This document shows positions 36,332-47,854 of a DNA stretch of 64,000 nt, one piece after another. The translations under genes were made by a program, and so were the position numbers. Position 1 is the first letter of the stretch, and every line of letters begins with the position of its first letter. A model generated the notes under the pieces. It saw nothing but the letters and a program-made list of their open reading frames with translations. It was not told the origin of the DNA and searched no databases. Source of the DNA: Myrica gale (Eukaryota > Streptophyta > Magnoliopsida > Fagales > Myricaceae); NCBI GenBank assembly GCA_963930655.1, contig OZ005608.1:20547271-20611270 (forward strand), in the 5' to 3' direction.

Positions 36332-38495
36332 CTAGCTTTTTGGAGTAGTCTCTTTCTTCAGAGATAATCTGATGGGCAAACCGTTCTGGGGAAGAGCAAA
36401 AGGTCCATACTGAATGCCATTCTGTGTACCCACCATAGACCACCTGCATATTATGAAACAGACAGAACCCATGTCAGAGGAGACATCGAAGATATTTTAT
36501 TTTTAGTTCTGCTCTTTTGCCAAAATCAGCAGGTTGAGAAAAGGCTAGTGGTTACTTTTTTTGTGTATTTTTTTTAAAGCAGGACCATGGTTACTGATTA
36601 TGTTGTCGAAGTTTACCAACCTGTACTTTGTGGTTAGATGATGGAGAAGGACCAACATCTCCAGTTTGGCTAACTCATTCCCCGGACAAGAGTGGGTCCC
36701 ACTTCCAAATGGCAAAAAGGTATTGGGTTTTGGAGCAACCTGTGAGATGATTCAACAAGAATCAGAAGTTAGCTCCAGGGAGTAAAATATATTTCTGGAA
36801 CAGAGTTTTAAGTAAATCATTTTATTTTAGTCAAAATTTACCTCAAATCTCGAAGGATCAAACTTTTCAGGCTCTGGGAAGATGTCTGGGCTGTAGTGAA
36901 TGTTTCTGAAAAGTGGCAAAACTTTCCACCCTTTGGGTATAAGATAACCTGAAGAGTAAGTTCCAAATACAAGTTTAGTCTAAAAGCACGAAGAATGTCT
37001 CATAAATGAAGAACTGCCAAGATTAATTGTGTAAAAATCTACGTAGTCAAATTTTGCCTTAACTGACCTTCATATTCAACATCTTCTACTGCCTCTCTGA
37101 AAGTGAAAGACAGAATTGAGGCAACTCTAAGTGTCTCCTGAATCACTCTTGAAGTGATCGGCATCTTCTTAGTATCTGCCCAAGTGAGAACTTTCTCCTC
37201 ACCGCACTCCTCTTTAGTCCTCATTATGGTCTCTTGCTCTTCCTGCGGAAGTAAAGTCCTCGTTAATACATGTATCTTTTCTTGATTTGGGGAAAGTCTA
37301 ATTTATGAAGAGATTATTGACTTCGAAAGGTAGAATTCTTACAGTTACTGCCTGAAGAACGCTGGGGTTCTCGCCAAGATACTTGACGATCCATGTCAGC
37401 ACGCTGGCGGTGGTGTCACGAGCAGCGAAGATGACACCAATGATGTTGTCGGCAATCTGCTCGTCAGTGAGGCCTTCATTGGCTCCCATAAAAGATCCAA
37501 GCAAGTCGTTGTTAGTGTGCTTCATCTGCCTCCTGGTTGAGAGGATTTTGGCCAAGATCTGAGCAAGCTCCTTTCTTGCTTTCATGGATTTGTTGAAGAG
37601 TGTCCCTGGAAGGTTAATGGGCATTGAATTATACCCCTTCTCAAGAATGTAGTAGCACCGCTTCAGATCTTCTCTATACAGAACTTCGTCGTTCCCAAAT
37701 ATGGAGAGCAGAGCAACATTGAATGAAAACTGCAAAGGATATATGTAAGTGTCGATAGGACAAATAGAAAACAAAAGCAGAGTCTGAAACAGGGGAAATA
37801 GCCCAGTTATCCTCTGTTATCCTCTGTTTATTTATTAGTTGTAGGAAAAGTTAGAATTCAAGGTGGGGAGCTCACTGTCTTCATTTCTTGGAAAGTATTG
37901 ATTAGCTGGCCTTCCAAAGATTGGAGAGAATCTTTGGCGATGGATTCGATGTCCGAGACAATATTTTTGATTGCTTCGGGCATGAAAGCACGGAGAACAA
38001 GCTTCCTCAATTTGGCATGGTAGTCTCCTTTTTGAAAGAAGATGGCTTGTTTGCCCAACATCCTCTCCTTGCTGGCAGGAAATGTGGGCTTAAAGAGATG
38101 AGCTCGCGTCACCAGCACGAATTTCGCCGCTTCCGGGCTTGAAATCATCACGCAGGGACACCCCAATATGTGGGTCTTGAAGATGGAGCCATACCTATAT
38201 ATCAAAATGAACAGTCCACCATTAATGAAAGCCCTGGCTATTAATTCAATCAAGCAGCAACTAAAAGCTTAAGACTTGGTTTATATATGAACCTCTTTTG
38301 TTTCGAGGCAAAGAAGACATTTGGGTTTTGAGAGTAGAGTTGGAAGGTCTCGCCTACGTAAGGCCAACCCAAGGAGCCAGGAGGAAGAGGCAATTTCCGG
38401 CCACTGGAGTTGAAGAATTTAATCAGAAAACGGACGAGAACGATGCAGAAAATGGAAGTGAAAAGGCAAAACGCGAACATGGTTGTGAGTTCCAT
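36332..38495 (-). CDS. CYP707A: Abscisic acid 8'-hydroxylase, cytochrome P450 CYP707A (7 exons, 473 codons)
   Basis: This enzyme starts ABA breakdown by hydroxylating C-8', giving phaseic acid. It is a membrane-anchored endoplasmic reticulum P450. In minus-strand order the exons are 38495-38293, 38194-37876, 37729-37343, 37242-37068, 36948-36842, 36739-36621 and 36443-36332, all GT-AG and in phase. Residues 1-30 form the hydrophobic anchor, followed by the proline-rich hinge [16 protein letters not shown]. Family-typical [20 protein letters not shown] comes next, then the I-helix AARDTT (276-281) and ExxR as ETLR (339-342). The heme loop is [11 protein letters not shown], with ligand Cys415. 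The C-terminal [14 protein letters not shown] resembles the CYP707A1/A3 branch more than A4. Length matches the family (about 465-485). No lesion is seen. The neighbours are unrelated in function. Confidence 0.95.
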
Positions 38496-38628
38496 CTCTA
38501 GTTATTGTGCTAATTTGGGTTAGTTTGGGGGGAGAGTAGTATGTGTGTGACTGAGAGGAGTAGTGGTAGGCTGGTAGCTAAAAAATGGAGAACAAGTAGG
38601 TGTGAGGAAAGAAGCGAGGAAGAAGGGG

Positions 38629-38636
38629 TATATATA
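38629..38636 (-). promoter_or_regulatory. TATA box of CYP707A
   Basis: TATATATA reads on the minus strand about 135 bp upstream of the CYP707A start codon. That is a normal distance for a plant TATA box plus a 5' UTR of around 100 bases. Confidence 0.5.
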
Positions 38637-38791
38637 GCAATTTTGGGCAGAGAAGGAGAGGGAAGAGAGGAAGAAAGAGGGAGAGAAAAGGAGCGCCTTT
38701 CAATTCCAGCTTGGACCACACACGGAATCTCCCTCCAGCTCATTCATTCATGTGTTTTTTTTTGGGACTCATGGAGGAAAGACAAAGAGGT

Positions 38792-38793
<2 letters not shown>

Positions 38794-38824
<31 letters not shown>
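38794..38824. repeat. (GA)n microsatellite in the CYP707A promoter
   Basis: A GA run of about 30 bases lies roughly 300 bp upstream of the CYP707A start, next to the G-box/ABRE. GA/CT runs are common in plant promoters and can bind BPC-type factors; that role here is inference. Confidence 0.75.
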
Positions 38825-38827
<3 letters not shown>

Positions 38828-38828
<1 letters not shown>

Positions 38829-38835
38829 ACGTGTC
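38828..38835. promoter_or_regulatory. ABRE/G-box (CACGTGTC) upstream of CYP707A
   Basis: CACGTG at 38828-38833 extends to ACGTGTC at 38829-38835, the core recognised by ABF/AREB bZIP factors. It lies about 335 bp upstream of the start codon. CYP707A genes are known to be induced by ABA as a feedback loop, so an ABRE here makes sense. A single element is suggestive only; strong ABA response usually needs a second or coupling element. Confidence 0.5.
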
Positions 38836-38899
38836 CCAAGGGATGGAAAAAGAGCGTGTAGGGAGTATCCGGAGAAGGTTGACCGTGCGAGTGTTAAGC

Positions 38900-40776
38900 A
38901 GTATGACTGGCGGTAGAAAGATGTGCATTTGGGGCATCAGAAAGGACCAAAAAGCTGGATCAAAATTGCCCCTTTGGTAAGCACAAAAGGCGAGTTTGAG
39001 AATACTAACAAACTTTAAGGGCCTAAGACAGCCCTCTACTTTGCTCTATCCGTACTCTATGGACTTTAATACAACTACATTAACCTTTTTAATCAACACT
39101 CTCACTCTACTTTCTGCCAAACCCACAAAGATAACTGCTTAACTTTAGGTTGCCATCTTTTTACATAGTGCTCCAGCTCATGCGGGTTGGACAACCCGTA
39201 TTCGATCCGACCGTGACTCGATAATCGTATCCAATTAGACAATTTTGGCAGCTAATTAATCCCCCTTTTTGCTCATATCTCTGTTAATCTAAAAACCCAT
39301 TTGTTTTCGACCTATCATTGGAATGTTTATTCAATGAATTTCCCACCGACCCATTGAACTATAATATTGACACTTCATTTCCTAATAGCCCTATATCAGA
39401 ACATGTGCATTTACTTGTACGGAATGGCTCAATGTAGCCTGTTTTTGGTAAGAGTGCATTTATGATCTCTAGCTAATCTCCGAAGCATTGTTATGTTCGA
39501 ATATGTCCCCAAACTCCATCATGAAATTAGTTGATTAATTCGTTTGGGAATGCTTTCACACCTTTCTCAAAGAAACGTGATTCTCATTCCAACTCATTTT
39601 TTTTTTCCCAAAAGTGATGAAAGGGTCTTTTTTTTAATTTATTTAATGGTTAGTCATGCTTTTAGGTCACATTTTTTTTTTCATCTCATTTTCAAGCCAA
39701 TAAAGTAATTTCACTTCAAAAATGAACCTAAAAAAAAGGCACCCATATATACCTTACTAAGAACTTATATATAGATGTATGTGTGCGAAGAAAAAAATAA
39801 TAATTTGTGTACTGTATGTATTTCTTAATGTATATTTATATTTTCTTCTGATCTCACATCAATCTCCCTTACTCAGCCCTTCAAATTTTTTTCATGTGAG
39901 TTACACTCATCTTTTGGGTATGATAAAGGAAAGAATAAAAGAATAATTATGTGGTTTTTATTAATTTTGAATCAATTTGTTCTGAATTACGTACCATAAT
40001 TATAGCCTCGTAACTATTTGATAATTATTAGGCCTTTTTTTAATCTTCCACGAGGTTGATAGGTATTTTGATTAATTAATACAATATGAATTTAAATGAT
40101 TTCATTTTTTTTGCAACTTAAGATATACATCAATCTGTTTTTGTTCTCCCTCGACATATATATATATATATATAGTGATCATGAGAAGTAAAATAATCAG
40201 TTGAGCAATATATTCTCAATATCAAATAGTGTTGCATAAGATTAATTAATTATTTCCAAATCTATTTAAATTGCATTGCATTTAATCCCAATTTCCCTTA
40301 TACAAAAATGTCTCAATTTTGTATGGGCCCAAATTAACATATTGATCAGGGTAATTGGGGGTGCCAAACACATGATGAGTTTCAGGCAAACACGCGAGTT
40401 GGATCCGTTGATCCCTTGCTTTTTTTTTTCCTTGTCAAATTTTAATTTTATATTGTTTTTCTTAGAAGTATACAATGTTTCTAGCCGTGGACTTTGCAAA
40501 CCAATGGGCTTCTATGACATGTGGCGTTTGACAAAATAGCAATATTTGGTGAAAACTAATACAGTATATATAATTGTCAATTTCAAAATACAATAAATTT
40601 AGTAGGAAAAGGTTTGAAAGATTTAGTTGTGGGGGGACGTTGACTCTGTGTTAATAATCACTATAATCTTCAGTTTGTAGCGTGTATATATATGTACAAG
40701 TTAACCAAAAAAAATCCCCCGAGTTTTATTCCAAGTAGGGAAAAATCCTCTTGAATTTAAGCAAGATATATATAGG
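38900..40776. other. Spacer beyond the CYP707A promoter, no gene recognised
   Basis: AT-rich sequence with only short unconserved frames. It contains an AT run near 40158-40174. No repeat with clear termini was found. Confidence 0.45.
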
Positions 40777-41179
40777 GAATTTAGTAGTTTAGTCTTTAGG
40801 TTTTACACGATTTTACTTTTTAGTCATTGAGTTTAACGTTTTCAAATTTTAGTCCTTAGGTTTATATTTTTTTACAAAAATAGTCATTCCGTCAGTCTGT
40901 CCTTCACATGCTTAACGAAGCTCTCTGACATGTCAGCAAATTTTACCGGTCTACCGATACATGTACCGGTCGACCGCTCACGTTCAAAACATATACTCGG
41001 TCGATCGCTTCAAATTTGCTGATGTGTCAAAGATGTCCGTTAAGTATGTGGATGACAGACTGACGTAAGGACTATTTCGTCAAATAATATAAACCTAAGG
41101 ACTAAAATTTGAAAAAAATTAAACACAGGGACTAAAAAGTAAAAGCGTGTAAAACCTAAGTACTAAATTGCTAAATTTC
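40777..41179. mobile_element. Foldback MITE, about 400 bp
   Basis: The left end (GAATTTAGTAGTTTAGTC, then TTAGGTTTTACACG) and the right end (CGTGTAAAACCTAAGTAC, then TAAATTGCTAAATTTC) are inverted copies. The arms extend for about 180 bp, with shared blocks ACTTTTTAGTC, CAAATTTTAGTCCTTAGG and a GTCAGTCTGTC block. The loop region carries several CCGGT/CGACC motifs. No clean target duplication was seen. Confidence 0.7.
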
Positions 41180-44100
41180 TTCTTCTTTTTTTATTGCAAA
41201 TTTTCCCCTTTTTCAATAACCCTCTTAAATATAAATCCTACAACATTTCCTCTCCATATATAGACATGCCAAGATGATTTCGTTTCAACATAACCAATCC
41301 AAAGTCGTTAATTATCACCTACTACATACCAAAACTAATATTCGTCCTCCCGCATGGCGAAATATTTGCATCACCTTTTAGCTTATAATTATCAACTATA
41401 ACCTAAACATTTAAACCTTATCCTTCGTAAATCTTTGACCTCTAATTGTTTCCTGCCAGGTATATATTGGGTACGTGTTATATGACATCTTGTGTTTGAT
41501 ATGATGTTGCAAAGATTCTGAAAATGACATTGCTTTGTCTGCATCCTATTTGATGTAGAACGGGATGCATATATATTAAGCCCTACAACATCTCTATTTT
41601 TTTTTCTGAATAAGCATCAATTTTTGAGTTAATTATAGTGCAAGGAAATTGACTAAAATATTATGGAGTAAGTTGTATTAATAGTGTATGCCTATCGATT
41701 GGTTTCATTAGAAGAGGAAGAAACCAAATACATGACTACTGTTTTGTTTAATATAGGGTACTAGGTTTGTTTCACAATCTCTATCTCTAAGATGTTTCAC
41801 TCACCTGCCTCTTTAAGTTGGAAATAGAAAATATTACGAAAAAAATAGTATAATTTCTTTTATGGAGAATCTTCACTTTGTGGCCCTCAAATTAGGATCA
41901 CTTTTAGGCCAAATTATTACATTGATCTCAAATTCATCAATTTGCGTCCATTTATAGGATCCAAATCGTCGAAATTGTGTTATATAACCTATTTTTTATA
42001 TTTATTTCAAACATAAAATCTAATTAAAGGGCACACATAATTGATGAATCTCGATAGTTCGGAGACGTGGTAATTTAAACTCTAAAATGGCATGGCTTCA
42101 TAATATAAGAGATTGTAGTTAAGTTTCTCCTTCCTTTTGTATTATATATAAAATAAAACTTACAACAAGCACAAACTCCATAACCCCATAAATCCTCATC
42201 AATATATATATAACAGTACTACTGCATTTTCTCTAAAGATACAGGCAGAATATCATCCTCTAGCTAGAAAATTACATGGCATCTCCATTTTTTTATGTAT
42301 GTATGTATATCAGATACTCTCATGAACAATTTTTGCATCATCATCAATTAGAAGTTTCGTATATATATAGTACGTACTCTCTAAACACAAAATTAATATG
42401 GAAGATTCCGATCTGCACGTACATTGAGGACGAAAATTAATATATATATAAATGATTTTTATAATTTTTTCCTTGGTAAAAGGGACGTGGTAGGCCGTAG
42501 GGGTATTTGATTTTTACAATTGATGACTCGGTTTGTAAGAAACTTGAATCTGCCCCCATCCACCATTCTTTCTCTAATTCCAGCCCAGCTCCCTCCCTCC
42601 CTCGCCTTAGAAATTTACCAATACTATTGAACGTTCCTCCAAGGACATTTTTCTGAAAAATCCAATACAAATGCAAAGACCTTGTCTTATTTTTTTTTTA
42701 ATTTTTTGTTTGCCCTTTTTCCCTCTCTCACTTTCGCAACAGTCTATAGTACTGCAATGACCGATCAATATTGTCACTTATTGTACACATGGTTGCTACC
42801 TCCAGCTTCATCTCTTTTTATCTTCATTATTTGTCTTTCATTTTCTTAATTCTTGTTTGTTTACTTTGCTGAGTATACCTTCGATATCTCTCATGCAATG
42901 CGCGTGTTCATGCAATGAGTGTGCAGATATAACTGCATCAATTCTTTTGTTATGTTGTAGGAAAGTCATGGTGGATGAACCGTGCATATATATATATATA
43001 GTCGACGCTGTACGTATAATTTTAGTTTTATTAAGACTAGATAGACGATTCTGTTTTTTCCTTCCTCCAAGAAGTTTAGGTGAAGGTTCAAGGTTTACAT
43101 GTGCTCTGCTTTTTAGACGGCTATCACTGTATATACTGCTTATAAATTTGAAAGCTGCAGTACTTTTGATCATGTGCTAAACGTGCTTAGAAGTGGCAGA
43201 GCTGTACATTAAGTTTGGATTAGTTTAAAGCCTTAATTATATCTCGATCGAAGTCCATTTCAGTTTCGTATTCATATATATACGTACGAAGATATAATAT
43301 TATATGACCATGAACTTACAGTTGTATTAATTAGGCATATCCTTCTTGTTATTTTGAAATTAATAAGCTAGCAGGCCGTTTAGATCAAGATGTTAATTTT
43401 AAACACTCGATCCGATGATAATCAGTACGTACGTACACAGTATCAAGTCAAAATGTACCGCAGACTTGGAATACGCATGAAGAATAATGAGATTTGCGTA
43501 GAATACTAATTAATAGAGCTCGGCTTAATTTCTTTTATTTTGTAATTTTTCCTATTTTCTCTTAATAATAGGGCTTTTTGGTTTTTTTTTTTCCGGGAAA
43601 AAAAATTCCCTTAAAGAATATTTTGGCCGAACAATTATATATATGTGTGTGTGATCAATAGGGCTCGACATTCAACCGTAATGGTGGAGCAATTAACTTG
43701 TAATGAGTTAAAAATACAAACAAACTGCTGGAAATTACATTTATAAATTCTAACACAGCCAATATTATTATTTAATCGAATAACAAACAATTATATAATT
43801 AACTTTGAACTTGCATTATTTTAAACAGCACATCAGCACGTACCTAAGTATGAAATCCTGATCAAAAGCATATATATTGCTTTTCTCTATATGCTCAAAT
43901 TAGTTATATTATTTGACGGGTAATAAATATATACTCTACCAGTCGTGTACGAATTATATTCTGACACACATATAAGGAACAGTTTGCTTAAGTAGTTCAA
44001 CTCTCAATTTCCAAAGCTAGAGTACTTCAGGTCAAAAAGAATTTCTCTTTATTGTTGAGGTAACCTAAATTAGCTCAAATTCAGGTATTTTAATTTGTCT

Positions 44101-44840
44101 AACAAAGAATTATCCCAAAAGAAAAAAAAAAGTAAAAAAGATCATATATGATCAAAACCCGGCCACATGCACTCGAGCATCCAGTACTATATGGTGGGGG
44201 CGAACTGTACGTGGCACGCGCGAGAGATCCTGAGACGTGCATGGTGTTTTAGACACCTACGTTACGACTTTGAGCAAACTAAGGCTCAAATTTTCTTTTA
44301 TGTCGACCAAAAACAAGCCAGACGTACGACTTCAATTGTCACCTACGTGACACTATAAGTAGATGACTTTCCATAAATGGAGATGATAAGGAGATCAAAA
44401 TTGAGGTGCTGGACGTCGATCGTACGCGTATGCATTGATTCAGCGGCTCCACGTACGTAATATCTATCTATCCAACAATACAAATGTCTCCTGGAAAATG
44501 GAGTAGGAAAAATTCAAGACAAAGCTGGCAACGCCTCACCTTACGCTATGCATTTGGCCCACAAAGCTGGCAGGAATGTGCTAATCATAGACGCAAAAGA
44601 GGGCCAATAATTAGGAAGAAAAGACATGGGGTTGAATTTTTTAGACTAAATTTAGAGGCTATGATAATGTCTTACTGCAAGCATAGGTCATATAGCCTAA
44701 CTAGGTACACGCGTCCTTTAGGAAGGTATGGAGAAGAGAAGACTATAGCATTTGCTTGTATAGCTTGTTTTTTACCAATTGCATGCATGTAGCATTTGCT
44801 TCAATCTTCATTGCGAGCTAAAAGGTTACACTACTTTTGG

Positions 44841-44926
44841 TGAGGGGGAGGGAAGGAGAAGGAAAAGGCAAAGAGAAAGAGAAAGAGAAAGAGAGGAGGG
44901 GAAGGGAAGGGAAGGGAAGGGAAGGT
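44841..44926 (+). repeat. Purine tract with (GAGAAA)n and (GGGAA)n
   Basis: About 86 bases are almost entirely A and G on the + strand, with a single C at 44869. They comprise a run of AGAGAA-type units followed by about five GGGAA units. Such mirror-type tracts can adopt triplex (H-DNA) structure. Confidence 0.8.
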
Positions 44927-45099
44927 TATCTTTCTTTCGGTGTTTGGCTTTGCGAAATCAGATTGGTATATTCGTGAAAAACAAAAAAGGGTATTTTAGT
45001 CCTGTGTTGGTTCTAAAAGTGAAATGTGAAAGTTGGTACGTAGGACTCACATGAATATGCAGCAAGGGTATTTAGGACAATTCTCTTGATTAAAGAAGA

Positions 45100-46165
45100 A
45101 TGTGGAAGGAGCTACAATTCATGAGAAGTGTTTTTACGCGTGAATGAAACAGATTGAAGAAACGGAATTGTCGTGGGGTGTATATCTTCTTGTGCTGGTT
45201 ATTTTGCTGCGGTACTCCTCTGAGTCTCTCTCCCTCTAAAGAAAATTTCTCCAAGAAAGTGCGCTGATTCTTAGTGGTTCTTGTGGAAAGCTTGAGGTTG
45301 TTGAAATGGTGATAGCAGATCAGATTTGAGGACAGTTTCGTTTCGTTGATCACCGACACTTGATTTCTTCGATTAACTGAGAGTTCCAGAGGTGCTGGAA
45401 GTGTAGTTGCTGGAGGTTCCAGCAGAGGGCATTGATCACACGAGGATTTGTGTGGAAAGATCAATCCAGGAGAATCTTGGTTTCAAATGGTCATGGAGTT
45501 CCATGATGAGGAGACCTGAATCGAGTTGGTTTGGGTAAGGTTAACAATGTCTAGATTAGTTAGGTTGTGTAATCTATAGATCATTGTGTAATCTCATTTG
45601 AAATTAGCGGATTCAAAAACCGGCTCCGGCCCGAAGAGTTTTTCTCTTTTGAAGAAGTTCTTCAAAAGAGTTTCTCTTCGTCACCATATCGTGTGTCGTG
45701 TGATTGAGTAATTTTCCTTTGGTTTATTTGAATTTATTTAACCATTCTTGTGATTAGTGTGCTTAGAATATCTATCTTGAAGATATTGAATAATCTGGTC
45801 CAAGAAGGTTGAATACAAAGGTATAACGAGTTTCTGTTTAAATCTGTACTAACTCTTATTGCAGGTGTTGAGAAATTGATTGTGTATTAATTGAGCTTGT
45901 GAAATCTGAAAATTTATTGTTTCTGCGTGTTGTAATTTCTTCGGAGTCACTTGCAGTTTCTTCAGATTCCTCTGTTTTACAGATTCGAGTTTTATTGTTT
46001 TTATGTTCATATATTCATATCTGATTGTTAATTAGGTCTATGAATATTGTTAACATTGTGTTTTGATTCATATTATTGAGAATATGTTTTAAGTTTTAAA
46101 AATGAGTTATTTGATATATTTTTTTAAATATACCTATTCACCCACCTCTAGGTATTTTCCGTATA
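45100..46165 (+). repeat. Possible LTR or retroelement leader remnant
   Basis: The stretch ending in CTATTCACCCACCTCTAGGT at about 46132-46151 resembles the leader found close to the 5' LTR of some plant Copia elements, a similarity recalled from experience. No gag, pol, primer-binding site or paired LTR is seen, and the ends are not defined. It could equally be an unrelated repeat. Confidence 0.25.
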
Positions 46166-47224
46166 TTTGGATCTAAATTAGGTTGTTCAGGCTTGTTGGT
46201 AGAAAATTGGATGGAAAGGAAAATATACTAGCGGAATATCCTATACCAATAAAAAAAATTGGAAATAATGCTTCTCTATTCAGATCCCCTAATCGGAAGA
46301 ATTAGCTGGCGAAAACTGGTAGGCTCGAAGGGAAAGGGGATTCCTCTAATATCTTATGGCCTTTATTTCCTATGCATCGATCATATATACTTCCTTTACT
46401 TTCCTGGCCTTTCTTTCCACCCAACCAAACAAAATTAGAACCCCATTATACCAGTGTTCCCAATACTCTCTTGATCGTTTTCCTCTTTTTCTAATTCCAT
46501 CCAAATAATGTTTTGTTGCTTCATATATCTAAAAATTTTTTACAGCGTTTAACTAAAAAGAAAATATAACTTATTAGAATTACAAAATCGAGAGTACTGG
46601 ATAATCCAAAGAGAATCTTCATATTTAGATAACTCTAATAGAATGTAAAGACTTCCACTCTAAATTTTCTACTTATATTCCGTAAACTAACAGAAACACA
46701 TATTATCCAGCCTTTTACGTACGTTTATGCCAAACCCATGCAGCATATAGTCGTGGAGTGGACCATTCAAACATGTTGGCAATAGGAACCTGGCTGTATC
46801 AGCTAATTGGTTCTGATCAAGTTGCCCAAGTGGTCAAATTCACTAGACAAAGTATATTTGATTCTCTGTCGATCGTGCGCTCTATTAAATTGCCACGTTG
46901 CACCTCCTGATCAAGTCAATGTTTAGTTACAATTTGCCTTTCTCCTTTGGATAATTAAATTTAGAGATTGGTTTGAAGTGCTAGTACAGATTTGCTCAAA
47001 TCTATGAGTGAAAATAGGGTACTATCAAATACATACTTTCAAACAAGTGGTACGTAGGCCCACCCTAAAATCGTTTTCTGTGTTTACTTTAGAACTGTAG
47101 GATACAGAATATAATTGCAAGTCTTATACATTTCAAATTTCTCAATAAAAGTTTTAGCTATTTATGCACGATATGCTTTTTCTGTGAATACACCTAGCTA
47201 AATCCTCTGATTACCTAAATAATA

Positions 47225-47345
47225 AGCACAGTCAAGCAATTTCCAGTTAGACACGGATTAATCCCTGAGAGATTTCGAATTTGAGACCTTAGAGGGAGTA
47301 AACCTCCAAGTCCCAAGCTTAGACTACTGGTCCAACCCCTTGGGG
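47225..47345 (-). repeat. Possible tRNA-derived SINE fragment
   Basis: On the minus strand, GGTTGGACCAGTAGTCTAAG (about 47317-47336) resembles a pol III A box. GGTCTCAAATTCGAAATC (47271-47288) resembles a B box. The spacing is about 30 bases, with CTTGGGACTTGGAGG between them. This layout is typical of plant tRNA-derived SINEs such as the Au type. The 3' end and flanking duplication were not located. Confidence 0.4.
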
Positions 47346-47674
47346 TGAACTTTTTAATTAGCAAAAATTATTGATTACACAAATAGCTAACTTTTGCTTC
47401 TAATTAAATCCACAAATCGATGTGGACTAACGGGATTCGATCGTATTTTAAATATATTATAAGATAAGATTTTTACCTTTTAAAACTCTCAAATGGATGT
47501 GGACTACGGGATTTGATTATAAAAAAGTGAAATATATCTATTCCACGATAACATTTTTATCTGGACTAACTGATCACACCAACAAATTTATGAAAGCTAG
47601 TGATCAGTGTTAACTTTACTTGTGTCTACATATATATTAACAGTTCACTTTCAACTTATTTTTTCTTTTAAAAA

Positions 47675-47846
47675 GGGATAAATACAAAATCAGTCCCTGT
47701 AATTTCAGAAAGGGATAAAATCAGTCACTGATAGAGGACTAAGGCAAACAAAAATAGAATCACATGGACTAATTTTGTGTTTTTCTTATCATGATGACTA
47801 ATTCGATTTTCGCGTATATTACAGGGACTGATTTTGTATTTATCCC
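47675..47846. mobile_element. MITE, 172 bp, with 8-bp target duplication
   Basis: The ends are GGGATAAATACAAAATCAG and CTGATTTTGTATTTATCCC, inverted copies that continue into TCCCTGTAAT. It is flanked by TTTAAAAA at 47667-47674 and 47847-47854. The eight-base duplication suggests the hAT superfamily. There is no coding capacity. Confidence 0.8.
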
Positions 47847-47854
47847 TTTAAAAA

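Larger units (their letters stand above)
41180..47224. other. Long AT-rich spacer, no gene recognised
   Basis: No conserved protein motif was found in any frame. A weak pair of inverted ends (GGAGAATCTTCACTTTG near 41865 and AAGTTTCTCC near 42130) could mark another MITE. The purine tract and the LTR-like remnant inside this stretch are listed separately. I recognised no tRNA or microRNA precursor. Confidence 0.4.

Noticed and set aside
38541-38861. 106-codon plus-strand frame upstream of CYP707A
   Set aside because: It lies in the CYP707A promoter and 5' UTR and is made of Arg/Glu codons from GA-rich sequence. It has no domain.
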